Origin: Komagataeibacter sucrofermentans DSM 15973
GTDB lineage: Bacteria > Pseudomonadota > Alphaproteobacteria > Acetobacterales > Acetobacteraceae
Length of the DNA stretch: 64,000 bases
Assembly (NCBI RefSeq): GCF_040581405.1
Contig: NZ_CP137157.1
Location: forward strand, 204,001-268,000
Direction of reading: 5' to 3'
In this document: one piece after another, positions 34,020 to 43,107 of the stretch
How positions within the stretch are numbered: position 1 is the first letter of the stretch
How the letters are laid out: each line of letters opens with the position of its first letter
Notes under the pieces: model-generated
Database searches by the model: none
What the model was told of the DNA's origin: nothing
Seen by the model: the letters and a program-made list of their open reading frames with translations, nothing else
Program-made: the position numbers and the translations under genes

Positions 34020-35318
34020 TTAGTAGCGGTAGTCCTTGTTCTTGAACGGACCGTTGACCGGCACGTCAATGTATTTGGCCTGTTCGTCCGACATCCGCGA
34101 CAGGTGGGCCCCGACCTTGGCCAGGTGCAGGAAGGCCACCTTTTCATCAAGGTGCTTGGGCAGGGTGTAGACCCTGTTCTTGTACTTGCCCTCAGGCGCC
34201 TGCCACAGCTCGAGCTGCGCCAGCGTCTGGTTGGTGAACGACGCGGACATGACGAAGGAGGGGTGGCCCGTGGCGTTGCCAAGGTTCACCAGGCGGCCTT
34301 CGGACAGCACGATCAGGCGCTTGCCATCGGGGAAGACGACCTCATCGACCTGCGGCTTGATGTTGTCCCACGTGTAGTTGCGCAGGGCATTGATCTGGAT
34401 CTCGGAATCGAAATGCCCGATGTTGCACACGATGGCGCGGTGCTTCATCTCGCGCATGTGCTCGATGGTGATGATGTCGATGTTGCCCGTGGCGGTAACG
34501 AAGATGTCGCCGCGCGGGGCGGCTTCTTCCATCGTCACGACCTCATAGCCTTCCATCGCGGCCTGCAGCGCGCAGATGGGGTCGACCTCGGTCACGAGCA
34601 CGCGGCAGCCCGCGTTGCGCAGCGATGCGGCGGAACCCTTGCCCACGTCGCCATAACCGGCGACCACGGCCACCTTGCCGGCCATCATCACGTCCGTGCC
34701 ACGGCGGATGGCGTCAACGAGGCTTTCGCGGCAGCCATACAGGTTGTCGAACTTCGACTTGGTCACGCTGTCATTGACGTTGATGGCCGGAACCTTCAGC
34801 GTGCCCTTCTTTTCCATCTCCCACAGGCGGTGCACGCCGGTGGTGGTCTCTTCCGACAGGCCGCGCACGTTCTCGAGCAGTTCGGGATACTTGTCGTGCA
34901 TCATGACGGTCAGGTCGCCGCCATCATCGAGGATCATGTTGGGCGTCCAGCCATCGGGCCCATGAATGGTCTGCTCGATGCACCAGTTGAACTCGTCTTC
35001 CGTCAGGCCCTTCCAGGCGAACACGGGCACGCCGGTGGCCGCGATGGCGGCGGCGGCCTGGTCCTGCGTCGAGAAGATGTTGCATGACGACCAGCGCACC
35101 TCGGCGCCGAGCGCCGTCAGGGTCTCGATCAGCACGGCGGTCTGGATCGTCATGTGCAGGCAGCCTGCGATCCGCGCGCCCTTGAGCGGCTGGGTGGGGC
35201 CATATTCCGCGCGCAGGGCCATCAGGCCGGGCATTTCGCCTTCAGCGATCGAGATTTCCTTGCGGCCCCACTCGGCGAGCGAGATGTCCTTGACCTTGTA
35301 GTCGGTGCTGGTGGTCAT
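34020..35318 (-). CDS. ahcY: Adenosylhomocysteinase
   Basis: The protein has 432 residues and hydrolyses S-adenosylhomocysteine to adenosine and homocysteine, clearing the product of SAM-dependent methylation. Motifs are [16 protein letters not shown] (His55), [17 protein letters not shown] (catalytic Lys), [16 protein letters not shown] (NAD+ binding) and the C-terminal KNKDYRY tail that reaches into the partner subunit. AGGAT precedes the ATG at 35318. The product is cytosolic. No SAH riboswitch consensus was seen in the short leader. Confidence 0.96.
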   Translation of the reverse strand: MTTSTDYKVKDISLAEWGRKEISIAEGEMPGLMALRAEYGPTQPLKGARIAGCLHMTIQTAVLIETLTALGAEVRWSSCNIFSTQDQAAAAIAATGVPVFAWKGLTEDEFNWCIEQTIHGPDGWTPNMILDDGGDLTVMMHDKYPELLENVRGLSEETTTGVHRLWEMEKKGTLKVPAINVNDSVTKSKFDNLYGCRESLVDAIRRGTDVMMAGKVAVVAGYGDVGKGSAASLRNAGCRVLVTEVDPICALQAAMEGYEVVTMEEAAPRGDIFVTATGNIDIITIEHMREMKHRAIVCNIGHFDSEIQINALRNYTWDNIKPQVDEVVFPDGKRLIVLSEGRLVNLGNATGHPSFVMSASFTNQTLAQLELWQAPEGKYKNRVYTLPKHLDEKVAFLHLAKVGAHLSRMSDEQAKYIDVPVNGPFKNKDYRY

Positions 35319-35397
35319 GTTTTATCCTGTATTCGTTAATTCGGCACAGGATATACCCGTTTGGGCGCGACTGATCCAGAGCGGGCGGGATTTGCGT

Positions 35398-36423
35398 TCA
35401 CGCGGTCGTGCGGGCGACCGTGTCGGCCTGGTCGAGCAGGCGCAGGAAGTTCTCGCCCCACAGCGCCGCGATCTGGGCGTGGTCATAGCCCCGGCGCAGG
35501 AGTTCGGCGGTGAGGTTGCCCGATTCCGAGGCATCGGCCCAGCCGCGTATGCCGCCGCCGCCATCGAAATCCGATGAGATGCCGACATGCTTGATGCCGA
35601 TTCGCTGCACGGCGTAATCGATATGGTCCACGAAATCCGCCACCGTGACGGGGCGGATGTCGCGCACGTCGCGCGGGCGCAGGAAGGCGTCCATCGCGGT
35701 GATGTGGATCACGCCGCCACATGCGCGTAGCGCATCAAGCTGGCCATCATCGAGGTTGCGGGGGTGATCGCACAGCGCCCGCACGCAGGAATGGCTGGCA
35801 AAGACCGGCGCGCGCGAGAGTTCGACCGCCTGCATCATGGTGTCGCGCGCGGTGTGCGACACATCGATGAGCATGCCGGTGCGGTTCATCTCGGCAATGG
35901 CTGCCCGGCCCAGCGCCGACAGGCCGCCATGCAGGCTTTCGGGGTCGTTGAGGTGGTGCATGGGGCGCGCCGAGTCGGCCAGGCTGTTATGGCCGTTATG
36001 GGTCAGCGTCATGTAACGCGCGCCAAGCGCGCGGAACTGCCCGATCAGTGACAGGTTGTCGCCCATCGCGTAGCCGTTCTCCACGGCGGGGATGATGGCG
36101 ATGTCGCCGGCTTCATACGCCGCGCGCACGCCTGCCGCCGTATCGCACACGCGCACGCCCTCGACCCGGCCCGCATCGTTGATCACGCGCAGCATGGCCA
36201 GCGCGCGGGCCGAGGCGGCCGCATGCCCGTCCGTATCGCACGCGCCCTGGCCCACATAGGCCACGAGGCACGCCGCCCGCAGGCCGCCTGCGCGCATGCG
36301 CGGCAGGTCCACCCGGCGCGAGGGCGCGCCGGTGGCGAAGTCACCCCGGTCGGGCCATGGAATATCGACATGGGTATCGAGGGTCAGGATGCTGTGGTGC
36401 AGGTCGGCGGATGTATCGGTCAT
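35398..36423 (-). CDS. Membrane-dipeptidase family (M19) dipeptidase
   Basis: This 341-residue metalloenzyme has LTLDTHVDIPW (zinc ligands His18 and Asp20), IIPAVENGY (bridging Glu), LIDVSHTARDT and FASHSCVRAL, the usual M19 renal-dipeptidase set. It cleaves dipeptides, often including D-residue-containing ones. GAGG precedes the ATG at 36423; the longer upstream frame is not supported. There is no signal peptide, so it is probably cytosolic. It is transcribed alone. Confidence 0.9.
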   Translation of the reverse strand: MTDTSADLHHSILTLDTHVDIPWPDRGDFATGAPSRRVDLPRMRAGGLRAACLVAYVGQGACDTDGHAAASARALAMLRVINDAGRVEGVRVCDTAAGVRAAYEAGDIAIIPAVENGYAMGDNLSLIGQFRALGARYMTLTHNGHNSLADSARPMHHLNDPESLHGGLSALGRAAIAEMNRTGMLIDVSHTARDTMMQAVELSRAPVFASHSCVRALCDHPRNLDDGQLDALRACGGVIHITAMDAFLRPRDVRDIRPVTVADFVDHIDYAVQRIGIKHVGISSDFDGGGGIRGWADASESGNLTAELLRRGYDHAQIAALWGENFLRLLDQADTVARTTA

Positions 36424-36611
36424 TCGGTCCTCGTCTGGTGCTGATAATGAACCACATGCAGCCCAGTCCTGAAAACTGGGCATAAAACAAAAGCCGCGTG
36501 ATGTCGTTAGGGTGACAGACGGCGACACGTCCTGCCCCGGCCTGGTCGCCACCCTGCCGCCCTTGCGCCGGGGCACCATGCAACGCCGGGGCGCCAGGCG
36601 AAGGAACGACC

Positions 36612-37445
36612 ATGACCACCATCCCCCTGCTGACCCTCAATGACGGACGCAATATCCCCGCAATCGGGTTTGGCACCTATCCCCTCGACAACCCCCAGGC
36701 CGAGGCCGCCGTGCGCGAGGCGCTCGACGCGGGCTACCGCCTGTTCGACACGGCCGCGCGTTACGGTAACGAAAGCGGGGTGGGCACCGGCCTCCTCAGC
36801 TATGATGTGGGGCGGGAAGATATCTTTGTCACCACCAAGCTGCGCGGGGCCGAACAGGGCTTTGACAGCACGCTGCGTGCCTTCGAGGCCAGCCTCGAGC
36901 GGCTCAAGATGAGCTATATCGATATGTATCTCATTCACTGGCCGCTGCCGACCAAGGATCTGTACGTGGAAAGCTGGAAGGCGATGATCCGCCTGCAGAA
37001 GGAGGGGCGGGTGCGCTCCATTGGCGTATCCAACTTCCTGCCCGAGCACCTGCAGCGCCTTGTGGATGAAACGGGCGTGACCCCCGCGGTCAACCAGATC
37101 GAGATGCATGTCGATTTCGCGCAGGCGGCACAGCGTGAAGTTGATGGCAAGCTGGGCATTCTCACGCAGGCCTGGAGCCCGCTGGGGCGTGGCGAGATCC
37201 TGAAAGACCCCACGCTGGCCCGCGTGGCTGAGCGGCATGGCCGCACGCCCGCGCAGGTCATGCTGCGCTGGGTGGTGCAGACGGGCTCGGTGCCCATTCC
37301 CAAAAGCGCCCACCCCGAGCGCATGCGCGCCAACCTGCGCGTGTTCGACTTCCAGTTGACCGATGAGGACATGCGCGACCTCGCCACCCTCGATGCCCCG
37401 AGCCACCGCACCGGCGGCGACCCGGCCACCTATATCGAGGAATAA
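36612..37445 (+). CDS. Aldo-keto reductase (AKR5-like)
   Basis: The 277-residue NADPH-dependent reductase carries the AKR catalytic tetrad: Asp46 (FDTAARYGNE), Tyr51, Lys76 (VTTKLRG) and His109 (YLIHWPLP). GVSNFLPEHL and the C-terminal cofactor-binding IPKSAHPERMRANL are also present. It is closest to the group with 2,5-diketo-D-gluconate reductases, which fits a sugar-acid-oxidising bacterium. The real substrate is not shown. A GAAGGAACGACC site precedes the ATG. Confidence 0.9.
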   Translation: MTTIPLLTLNDGRNIPAIGFGTYPLDNPQAEAAVREALDAGYRLFDTAARYGNESGVGTGLLSYDVGREDIFVTTKLRGAEQGFDSTLRAFEASLERLKMSYIDMYLIHWPLPTKDLYVESWKAMIRLQKEGRVRSIGVSNFLPEHLQRLVDETGVTPAVNQIEMHVDFAQAAQREVDGKLGILTQAWSPLGRGEILKDPTLARVAERHGRTPAQVMLRWVVQTGSVPIPKSAHPERMRANLRVFDFQLTDEDMRDLATLDAPSHRTGGDPATYIEE

Positions 37446-37607
37446 CCACGCCGGAACCGTCCTGCCGCCACCACGCCACGGTGGCGGCAGGCAGGATTGC
37501 ACAAGCCTGAACCACGCTGTTATGGTGCGGCGCCCGTTCCCTGCCGGGCGGGCCATGTCGGCACGTCCTTTACGGGTGCGCGGGCATGAGCAGGATCACG
37601 GCACGAC

Positions 37608-38741
37608 ATGGCAGTAGCGCAGGCATACGCAGCATCCGGCAAGGCAGGTCATCGGACAGGCAGACCATCGGGTCCATCGCCCCGCAGCCTCCTGCGCTGG
37701 CTGGCGCTTGGGCTTGCGGGCGCGCTTGCGGCCTGCGCCCATAATGGCGCGGGCACCATGAGCGAAGAGCAGATGATTCACGAGGCCGAGTCCTACCGCG
37801 CCCGTGCCCATTCCAATTACACCCCGCCCGGCCCGCCCGATGACCCGTGGGGGCCTTACATCAACGAGGCTTCGCAGCGCTTTGACGTGCCTGCGGTGTG
37901 GATCCGCGAGGTGATGCAGCGCGAGTCGGGTGGCCAGCTTTACCGCAACGGGCAGTTCGTGACCTCGCTGCCCGGCGCCATGGGGCTGATGCAGCTGATG
38001 CCGCCCACCTATGACGAGATGCGCACGCGCTACAATCTTGGCCCCGACGCCTTCGAGCCGCATGACAACATCACGGCGGGCACCGCCTATATCCGCGGCA
38101 TGTATGACATCTACGGCTCGCCCGGCTTTCTGGCCGCCTATAATAGCGGGCCGGGGCGGCTCGATGATTTTGTCGATCACTACCATACCCTGCCCAAGGA
38201 AACGCGCGACTACGTGGCCGCCATCGGGCCGCGCATCGCGGGGAGTTCGCCGGTCAACCGCTCGCAGGCCGACCTGCTGATCGAGGCGCGCGCCATGGCC
38301 CGCGCGCAGGCCGCCCAGAACAGCCGGGGCAGCCGCAGCCGGGGGCGGCAGCTGCTGGCATCCGTGCCCAGGGGGCGCGCGCCCGATACATCCTCGCCCG
38401 AGGCGTCCGCCGTGCGGGCCGCCTGGCGTGCGCGTGAGCAGACCGGCGAGGCCCCCATGTCGGCTGCGGGCGAGCACCCTGGCGTGATCAGCATGGCCGG
38501 TGGGCATGACTGGAGCGTGCAGGTGGGGGCCTATGGCTCGGCCGGGCAGGCGGAGCACGCGGCGGGGCAGGCGCGGGCCAAGGTTTCGCTCAACGGCGTG
38601 CGCACGCAGGTTGCAAGCGTTGCATCCGGGCATGGTCATGTCTATCGTGCAAGGCTGATCGGCCTTTCGCACGATGCTGCGCAGCAGTTGTGCCAGAGGC
38701 TGGGCGGCTCAGGCTGTCAGGTTCTGCCGCCTGCCACATGA
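37608..38741 (+). CDS. Lytic transglycosylase lipoprotein with SPOR domain
   Basis: The protein has 377 residues. Lipobox AGALAAC (Cys43) anchors it to the outer membrane. The SLT domain (residues about 80-210) has the catalytic Glu106 in MQRESGG, then GAMGLMQLMP, NITAGTAYIRGMYD and AAYNSGPG. An Arg/Ala-rich linker leads to a C-terminal SPOR domain (about 298-377, DWSVQVGAYGS) that binds bare glycan strands at division sites. It cleaves peptidoglycan glycan chains to form 1,6-anhydro ends. The peroxiredoxin gene follows after 34 bp. Confidence 0.9.
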   Translation: MAVAQAYAASGKAGHRTGRPSGPSPRSLLRWLALGLAGALAACAHNGAGTMSEEQMIHEAESYRARAHSNYTPPGPPDDPWGPYINEASQRFDVPAVWIREVMQRESGGQLYRNGQFVTSLPGAMGLMQLMPPTYDEMRTRYNLGPDAFEPHDNITAGTAYIRGMYDIYGSPGFLAAYNSGPGRLDDFVDHYHTLPKETRDYVAAIGPRIAGSSPVNRSQADLLIEARAMARAQAAQNSRGSRSRGRQLLASVPRGRAPDTSSPEASAVRAAWRAREQTGEAPMSAAGEHPGVISMAGGHDWSVQVGAYGSAGQAEHAAGQARAKVSLNGVRTQVASVASGHGHVYRARLIGLSHDAAQQLCQRLGGSGCQVLPPAT

Positions 38742-38775
38742 TGGCATTGGCCTCTGTAACGGGGTGTGAGGAAAC

Positions 38776-39399
38776 ATGAGGTATTTTTACAGGCGCCCAC
38801 GCGGGGCGCTGCCGGGGCTGTGCCTGCCGCTGGTGGGCCTGGTGGCCTTTGCGGGGTTCATCTGCTTCTCCCCCGCGCGCGCGGCCCTGCCGGTGGGTAG
38901 CCAGGCCCCCCTGTTCGATGCCCAGGCCACACGCAATGGCAGCGAGTTCAGTTTTCGGCTGGCCGATGCGCTCAAGCAGGGGCCGGTAGTGCTGTATTTC
39001 TACCCCGCCGCCTTCACCCGTGGCTGCACCATAGAAGCGCATGATTTTGCTGATGCCATGGACCAGTACAAGGCGCTGGGCGCCACGGTCATTGGCGTTT
39101 CCACCGATGATATGCCCACGCTGGACCGTTTCTCGGTCAGTGAAGGGCATGGCCGCTTTCCCGTGGCCGCCGACCCGCATGGCGAGATCGCGCGCAAGTA
39201 TGACAGCCGCCTGCCGCTGCTCAACCGCGCGAGTCGCACATCCTATGTCATCGCGCCTGATGGCAAGGTGATCTATGCCTACAGCGCGCTTTCGCCTTCA
39301 GGTCATGTGAGCAAAACGCTTGATGCGCTCAGGCAGTGGCAGGCTGCGCAGGGCCGGGCCACCAGGGTATCGCTGCCCGCAGGCCCTGCGGCTCAATAG
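38776..39399 (+). CDS. Exported peroxiredoxin (AhpC/TSA, BCP-like)
   Basis: This 207-residue thiol peroxidase has an N-terminal signal or anchor (LVAFAGFICFSPARAA) and the thioredoxin-fold core. The peroxidatic Cys84 lies in YPAAFTRGCTIEAHDF. The usual second Cys of BCP proteins, five residues on, is replaced by His, so it would be a one-Cys type or use an external thiol. It should reduce peroxides on the periplasmic side. It may be co-transcribed with the transglycosylase gene. Confidence 0.87.
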   Translation: MRYFYRRPRGALPGLCLPLVGLVAFAGFICFSPARAALPVGSQAPLFDAQATRNGSEFSFRLADALKQGPVVLYFYPAAFTRGCTIEAHDFADAMDQYKALGATVIGVSTDDMPTLDRFSVSEGHGRFPVAADPHGEIARKYDSRLPLLNRASRTSYVIAPDGKVIYAYSALSPSGHVSKTLDALRQWQAAQGRATRVSLPAGPAAQ

Positions 39400-39442
39400 T
39401 AAAAGTTTCTGGGCGCCGCCTTTTTTCAAAAAAAGCGGTGTT
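39400..39442. repeat. Dispersed palindromic intergenic repeat, copy 9 (short)
   Basis: AAAAGTTTCTGGGCGCCGCC, then TTTTTTCAAAAAAAGCGGTG: the one-hairpin form, beginning at the stop codon of the peroxiredoxin gene and ending where the cobalamin riboswitch starts. Confidence 0.75.
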
Positions 39443-39612
39443 TGCTGGTGCCCGCTGCCCTCATGCCCGTGCGCCGCACCAACATTGACTTGGCACGTCC
39501 GCGCGGTATTGACAGCCCGCGCACCCTGCCGCGGTGGGGGGAGCCGGTCGAATGCCGGCACGGTTGCGCCACTGTGCGCCGCAGGGACCATGCGGAAGTC
39601 AGGACAGTGCAC
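39443..39612 (+). promoter_or_regulatory. Cobalamin (B12) riboswitch
   Basis: The leader of cbtA holds the ordered signals of a cobalamin riboswitch. GGTGCCCGC lies near 39447, GGGGGAGCCGGT...AATGCCGG at about 39537-39558, the B12 box GCCACTG at 39568-39574 (within GCGCCACTGT), and GGAAGTCAGGACA at 39594-39606. These match the known core (GGGAA..CCGGT..CCGG..GCCACTG..GGAAG). It should repress cobalt uptake genes when adenosylcobalamin is plentiful. Confidence 0.85.
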
Positions 39613-39663
39613 AAGCCTCATTTCCGTTACGGGACGCGCTTTCGCGACAGGAGCACAGCCATC

Positions 39664-39705
39664 ATGATCATCCTTTCCTCCCCTTCACGCCGGGGCATGG
39701 CCTGA
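39664..39705 (+). CDS. 13-residue leader peptide coupled to cbtA
   Basis: AGGAG precedes an ATG at 39664. The frame encodes MIILSSPSRRGMA and stops with TGA at 39703-39705, sharing its last base with the ATG of cbtA (TGATG). It is probably a translated leader that passes ribosomes to cbtA, so the riboswitch could act by hiding this upstream ribosome site. Too short for a separate function to be judged. Confidence 0.45.
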   Translation: MIILSSPSRRGMA

Positions 39706-40436
39706 TGGCCGGTCGCCTGCTGCTGCGTGGCATGCTGGCCGGTATTGTGGCCGCCTGCCTTGCCTTCCTCTTCGCGCGTGTGTTTGGCGAGCCCCAGGTC
39801 AATCTTGCCATCGGCTATGAAGCTGCGATGGATGCTGCCGCCGGCGAGCCGCCGGAGGTGGAACTCGTCAGCCGCGCGGTGCAGGCCACGGCAGGGCTGC
39901 TGACGGCGGCGGTCATGTATGGCGCGGCCTATGGCGGGGTGTTCGCGCTGGTATTCGCCACCGCCTATGGTCGTATTGGCCGTTTCTCGCCGCGCATGCT
40001 GGCCATGCTGCTGGCGGGGGCGGGTTTTCTGGCCGTGGTGCTGGTGCCTGACCTCAAATACCCCGCCAACCCGCCCGGCGTGGGCAATCATGAAACGATT
40101 GGCCTGCGCACGGCAGCCTATTTCGAGATGGTGGTCTTTTCCATCTGCGCCCTGATCATGGCGGTGCTGGCCGGGCGGCGGCTTGCGGCAAGGCTGGGCA
40201 ACTGGAACGCCAGCCTGTGCGGCGGGGTGGCGTTTGTGGTGCTGGCAGGCCTGCTGCAATGGGCGCTGCCCACCGTCAATGAAGTGCCGGACAACTTCCC
40301 CGCCCAGGTGCTGTGGCACTTCCGTGAGGCGGCGCTGGGCATGCAGCTTGTGCTGTGGGGCAGCATGGGCTTTGGCTTCGGCCTGCTGGCCGAGCGCGTG
40401 CTCGGCCGCCCCGGCACCCTACGGCATTACGGCTGA
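39705..40436 (+). CDS. cbtA: CbtA-family cobalt transporter subunit
   Basis: The 243-residue product (MAGRLLLRGMLAGIVAACLA) has about five membrane helices and the CbtA-like segments AYGGVFALVFATAYGR, FLAVVLVPDLKYPANPPGVG and ETIGLRTAAYF. CbtA works in cobalt uptake for B12 synthesis. It is controlled by the cobalamin riboswitch upstream. The usual small partner CbtB, a roughly 60-residue one-helix protein with a His-rich tail, is not present before it. Its end overlaps a convergent gene by ten bases. Confidence 0.87.
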   Translation: MAGRLLLRGMLAGIVAACLAFLFARVFGEPQVNLAIGYEAAMDAAAGEPPEVELVSRAVQATAGLLTAAVMYGAAYGGVFALVFATAYGRIGRFSPRMLAMLLAGAGFLAVVLVPDLKYPANPPGVGNHETIGLRTAAYFEMVVFSICALIMAVLAGRRLAARLGNWNASLCGGVAFVVLAGLLQWALPTVNEVPDNFPAQVLWHFREAALGMQLVLWGSMGFGFGLLAERVLGRPGTLRHYG

Positions 40437-41629
40437 GAAGCCGGAGCCTCCGCCGTGGCCGCATCGCCCGCGGGTTGCGGTGTGGCCATGGTGGCAGGCG
40501 TAGGCGGGTTGGCGTCCGCAGCATTCTTCATCACGTCGGCCCACAGCGCGCGCAGCTTCGCATCCATGGCGTCATTCACGATGGGGAAGGTGTGGCTCGC
40601 TGCGATATAGGCGGGCTGCTGCGCCCAGTGCAGGGCGGTGCGGGTGGTATCATCAAGCGGGGCGCGCGTATTGGCGGGCATGCCCCAGTAGCACGATGAC
40701 GTGGCCAGCCGTGCCTGGGCCTCTGGCGTGCGCAGGTATCTGGCAAAGGCCAGCGCCAGCGCCTTGCGCTGCGAGGCCTCGACAATCGAGATGCCATGCT
40801 GCCAGCGGATGCCGCCCTGCCGGGGCACGGTAAAGGTCAGGTCCGGCCGGGGCTGCGGGGCATGGGCATCGGCCGTTGTCACGGTGCCGCCTTCGTCCAC
40901 GCCTGCCGTGGTCCAGCCGCCGCCGCCCACTACAATATCCACCTGCCCGTCGGCCAGGGCCTGCTGCACGCTGGCGGTGTCGCCCACCAGGGTGGCGCTT
41001 GCGCGCAGCGCCGCCAGCCTGTCGTGCAGGGCGGGCAGGTCGGCCTCGGTCAGATGGGCCGGGTCAAGGCCGAGTGCGAGCGCCACGTAGGACAGGATGG
41101 GCAGGTAGCTGTCATAGATGGCGATGCGCCCGTTATAGCGGGGCTGCCAGGGGGCGTTGATGTCGTCCATGTCTGCGGCGGAAACGCGGGTCTGGTTGAA
41201 GGCCACGGCATGGAAGCCATATTTTTCCGGCACGGAATAAAGCTGCCCCTGATACGACCCGCTTGCAGGGCTGGCGATGGCGGGGGGAATGTCTGTCGTG
41301 GGGAAATCCGCCGGGTCGAGCGGGGCAAGCAGCCCTGCCGCCGCAAGTTGCGGGGCGGCTGTCTCCTCCATGATCACCACATCCCAGTCACCGGCCTGTG
41401 CCTGGCGCAGGATGCCGCGCACGGCCTCGGTGCCGTCGATATCCTTGAAGTGGATGCGCACCTTGTTGGCCTGCTCGAACGGGCCGAGCAGTTCGGGGTC
41501 TTCATGGTCGCACCATGTCAGCACGTTCAGGACCTCGTCGGCCGCCCGCAACGGCGCAGGGGCCATGGCGGCAAGGAGCGAGAAGGCGGTCGCGGCAGCA
41601 AGGACGCTGCGACGGCTGCGTGCGGACAT
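40427..41629 (-). CDS. ABC transporter substrate-binding protein (polyamine type)
   Basis: GGAGGAG precedes the ATG at 41629. The signal peptide has an SRRSVLAAA start, giving possible Tat export, and ends in APLRAADE. The 400-residue product has the PotD/SBP-bac-8 layout: LNVLTWCDHEDPELLGPFEQ, WDVVIMEETAAPQLAAAGLL, SVPEKYGFHAVAFN and WGMPANTRAP. It should bind spermidine/putrescine or a related cation in the periplasm. No permease or ATPase genes are adjacent, so it is an orphan binding protein here. The C-terminal Pro/Ala tail is low-complexity. Confidence 0.85.
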   Translation of the reverse strand: MSARSRRSVLAAATAFSLLAAMAPAPLRAADEVLNVLTWCDHEDPELLGPFEQANKVRIHFKDIDGTEAVRGILRQAQAGDWDVVIMEETAAPQLAAAGLLAPLDPADFPTTDIPPAIASPASGSYQGQLYSVPEKYGFHAVAFNQTRVSAADMDDINAPWQPRYNGRIAIYDSYLPILSYVALALGLDPAHLTEADLPALHDRLAALRASATLVGDTASVQQALADGQVDIVVGGGGWTTAGVDEGGTVTTADAHAPQPRPDLTFTVPRQGGIRWQHGISIVEASQRKALALAFARYLRTPEAQARLATSSCYWGMPANTRAPLDDTTRTALHWAQQPAYIAASHTFPIVNDAMDAKLRALWADVMKNAADANPPTPATMATPQPAGDAATAEAPASQP

Positions 41630-41823
41630 GGGAAATTCTCCTCCAGGATCAACCCCCAGCATGAACGGGTCGGCGGGTGAGGTCCAGTGTACAGGTGGCG
41701 TTTCACGCGGTCATTCCGCACTCCCAACGGGAGAGGGGGCGTGTCATGACAGGCGTGGCGTGCAGGACACGCCGGGCTGCCCGCCCGTCTGTCCCATATT
41801 GTCGCACGCCATGATGGCGGGCT

Positions 41824-42957
41824 ATGGATAGCCGCATGATCGCCGATTTCATCCGCCGCCTGACCCGGCGCCGTTCCCCGTCGCCCGCCATCTCCCGATC
41901 CGCCATGCGGGCCTCGCGGCAGGTGATTGCGCCCAGCCCGGGCTCGGCGGCGGCCGTGGCCATTGCCACGACCACGGTCATGCCCTCGGGCCGCCTGCGT
42001 GAATATGCCCGGACAGCGCGCGCCGTGGGGCGGCTTGCGGCCATTACGGTGTGGGTGCCGCTTTCGGTCGGGTTCGAGGCGGTGCTGCTGCTCGTGCCCG
42101 GCACTGCCAAGATCCGCTGGACGCGCATGGTCTGGGGCGGGCTGTGCCTGCTTCTGTCGCTGCGCATCCGCGTGGTGGGGCGCAGGGCCGGTGGCGTGGG
42201 CGGGCGCAGGGCGCGCCAGAATGGCGAGCGGCCTGTCATCTATGTTTCCAACCACTCCACATGGCTTGACGTGCCGGTGCTCGGCACGGTGCTGCCATCG
42301 AATTTCGTGGCCAAGGGCGATATCGAGGGCTGGCCCATCATGGGGCTGGTCTCGCGCATTGGCCGCACCATATTCGTCAGCCGCCAGCGCAGCACCACGG
42401 GGCGCGAGCGCGACGAGATGCTGCACCGCCTGATGGTGGAAGGCGACAACCTGATCCTGTTCCCCGAAGGAACATCATCGGATGGCTCGCGCGTGCTGCC
42501 CTTCCTGTCCGCCTTCTTCGCCATTGCCAAGCCGCCGCGCCTGCCCAAAGGCAAGGGGCCGGTCGAGCCTGACAGCGAGGCCGCCGCCATTGCCGCCCGC
42601 CCGGGCATGACGCCGCTGATCCAGCCGGTCTCGGTCGTGTATGACGAACTCGAGGGCCTGCCGGTCAACCACGCCCGTCGCCCGGTCTTTGCGTGGTATG
42701 GCGACATGGAACTCGGGCCGCATGTGTGGCAGCTGCTCAAATGGCGCTCCATGCGCGCAACCGTGCTGCTGCACCCCGCACTCGACCCCGATGACTTTCC
42801 CAGCCGCAAGGCGCTGGCGCAGGCAGCCTGGCGGGCCGTGGCGGCAGGTGCGGCCGAACTGCGCCAGAACCAGCCCCAGCCCGAGCAGGACAGTGCCTAT
42901 GCCTGCCGCCCGCTTGCAGGCATGCTGCCGCAGGATCTTGAGCGCCACGGCGGCTGA
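41824..42957 (+). CDS. plsC: 1-acyl-sn-glycerol-3-phosphate acyltransferase (PlsC)
   Basis: The 377-residue membrane acyltransferase makes phosphatidic acid. It has the NHSTWLD motif (His144, Asp149), a GRTIFVSRQRS substrate-binding block and FPEGTSSDGSRVLPF, all PlsC/LPAAT marks. A hydrophobic segment at about residues 62-85 anchors it to the inner membrane. The basic N-terminus (SRMIADFIRRLTRRR) and long C-terminus make it longer than typical PlsC proteins (about 250). It is transcribed alone. Confidence 0.9.
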   Translation: MDSRMIADFIRRLTRRRSPSPAISRSAMRASRQVIAPSPGSAAAVAIATTTVMPSGRLREYARTARAVGRLAAITVWVPLSVGFEAVLLLVPGTAKIRWTRMVWGGLCLLLSLRIRVVGRRAGGVGGRRARQNGERPVIYVSNHSTWLDVPVLGTVLPSNFVAKGDIEGWPIMGLVSRIGRTIFVSRQRSTTGRERDEMLHRLMVEGDNLILFPEGTSSDGSRVLPFLSAFFAIAKPPRLPKGKGPVEPDSEAAAIAARPGMTPLIQPVSVVYDELEGLPVNHARRPVFAWYGDMELGPHVWQLLKWRSMRATVLLHPALDPDDFPSRKALAQAAWRAVAAGAAELRQNQPQPEQDSAYACRPLAGMLPQDLERHGG

Positions 42958-43107
42958 GGCGCGAAGCTGGCCGCTTTGTGTCAAGATTGAGGCATGTCAT
43001 GTTTCCGCATCGGCATAAATCATAGTATGATGCCCGTGCCGAGTGGTCCGGTGCCCGTTATCGCATGGTCATGATCGAATCTGGCCGCGTGATGACGCGC
43101 CGGGCGG

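Noticed and set aside
34020-35400. SAH or SAM riboswitch before ahcY
   Set aside because: The leader of about 80 bases shows no match to the known SAH or SAM-II cores that I can recognise.
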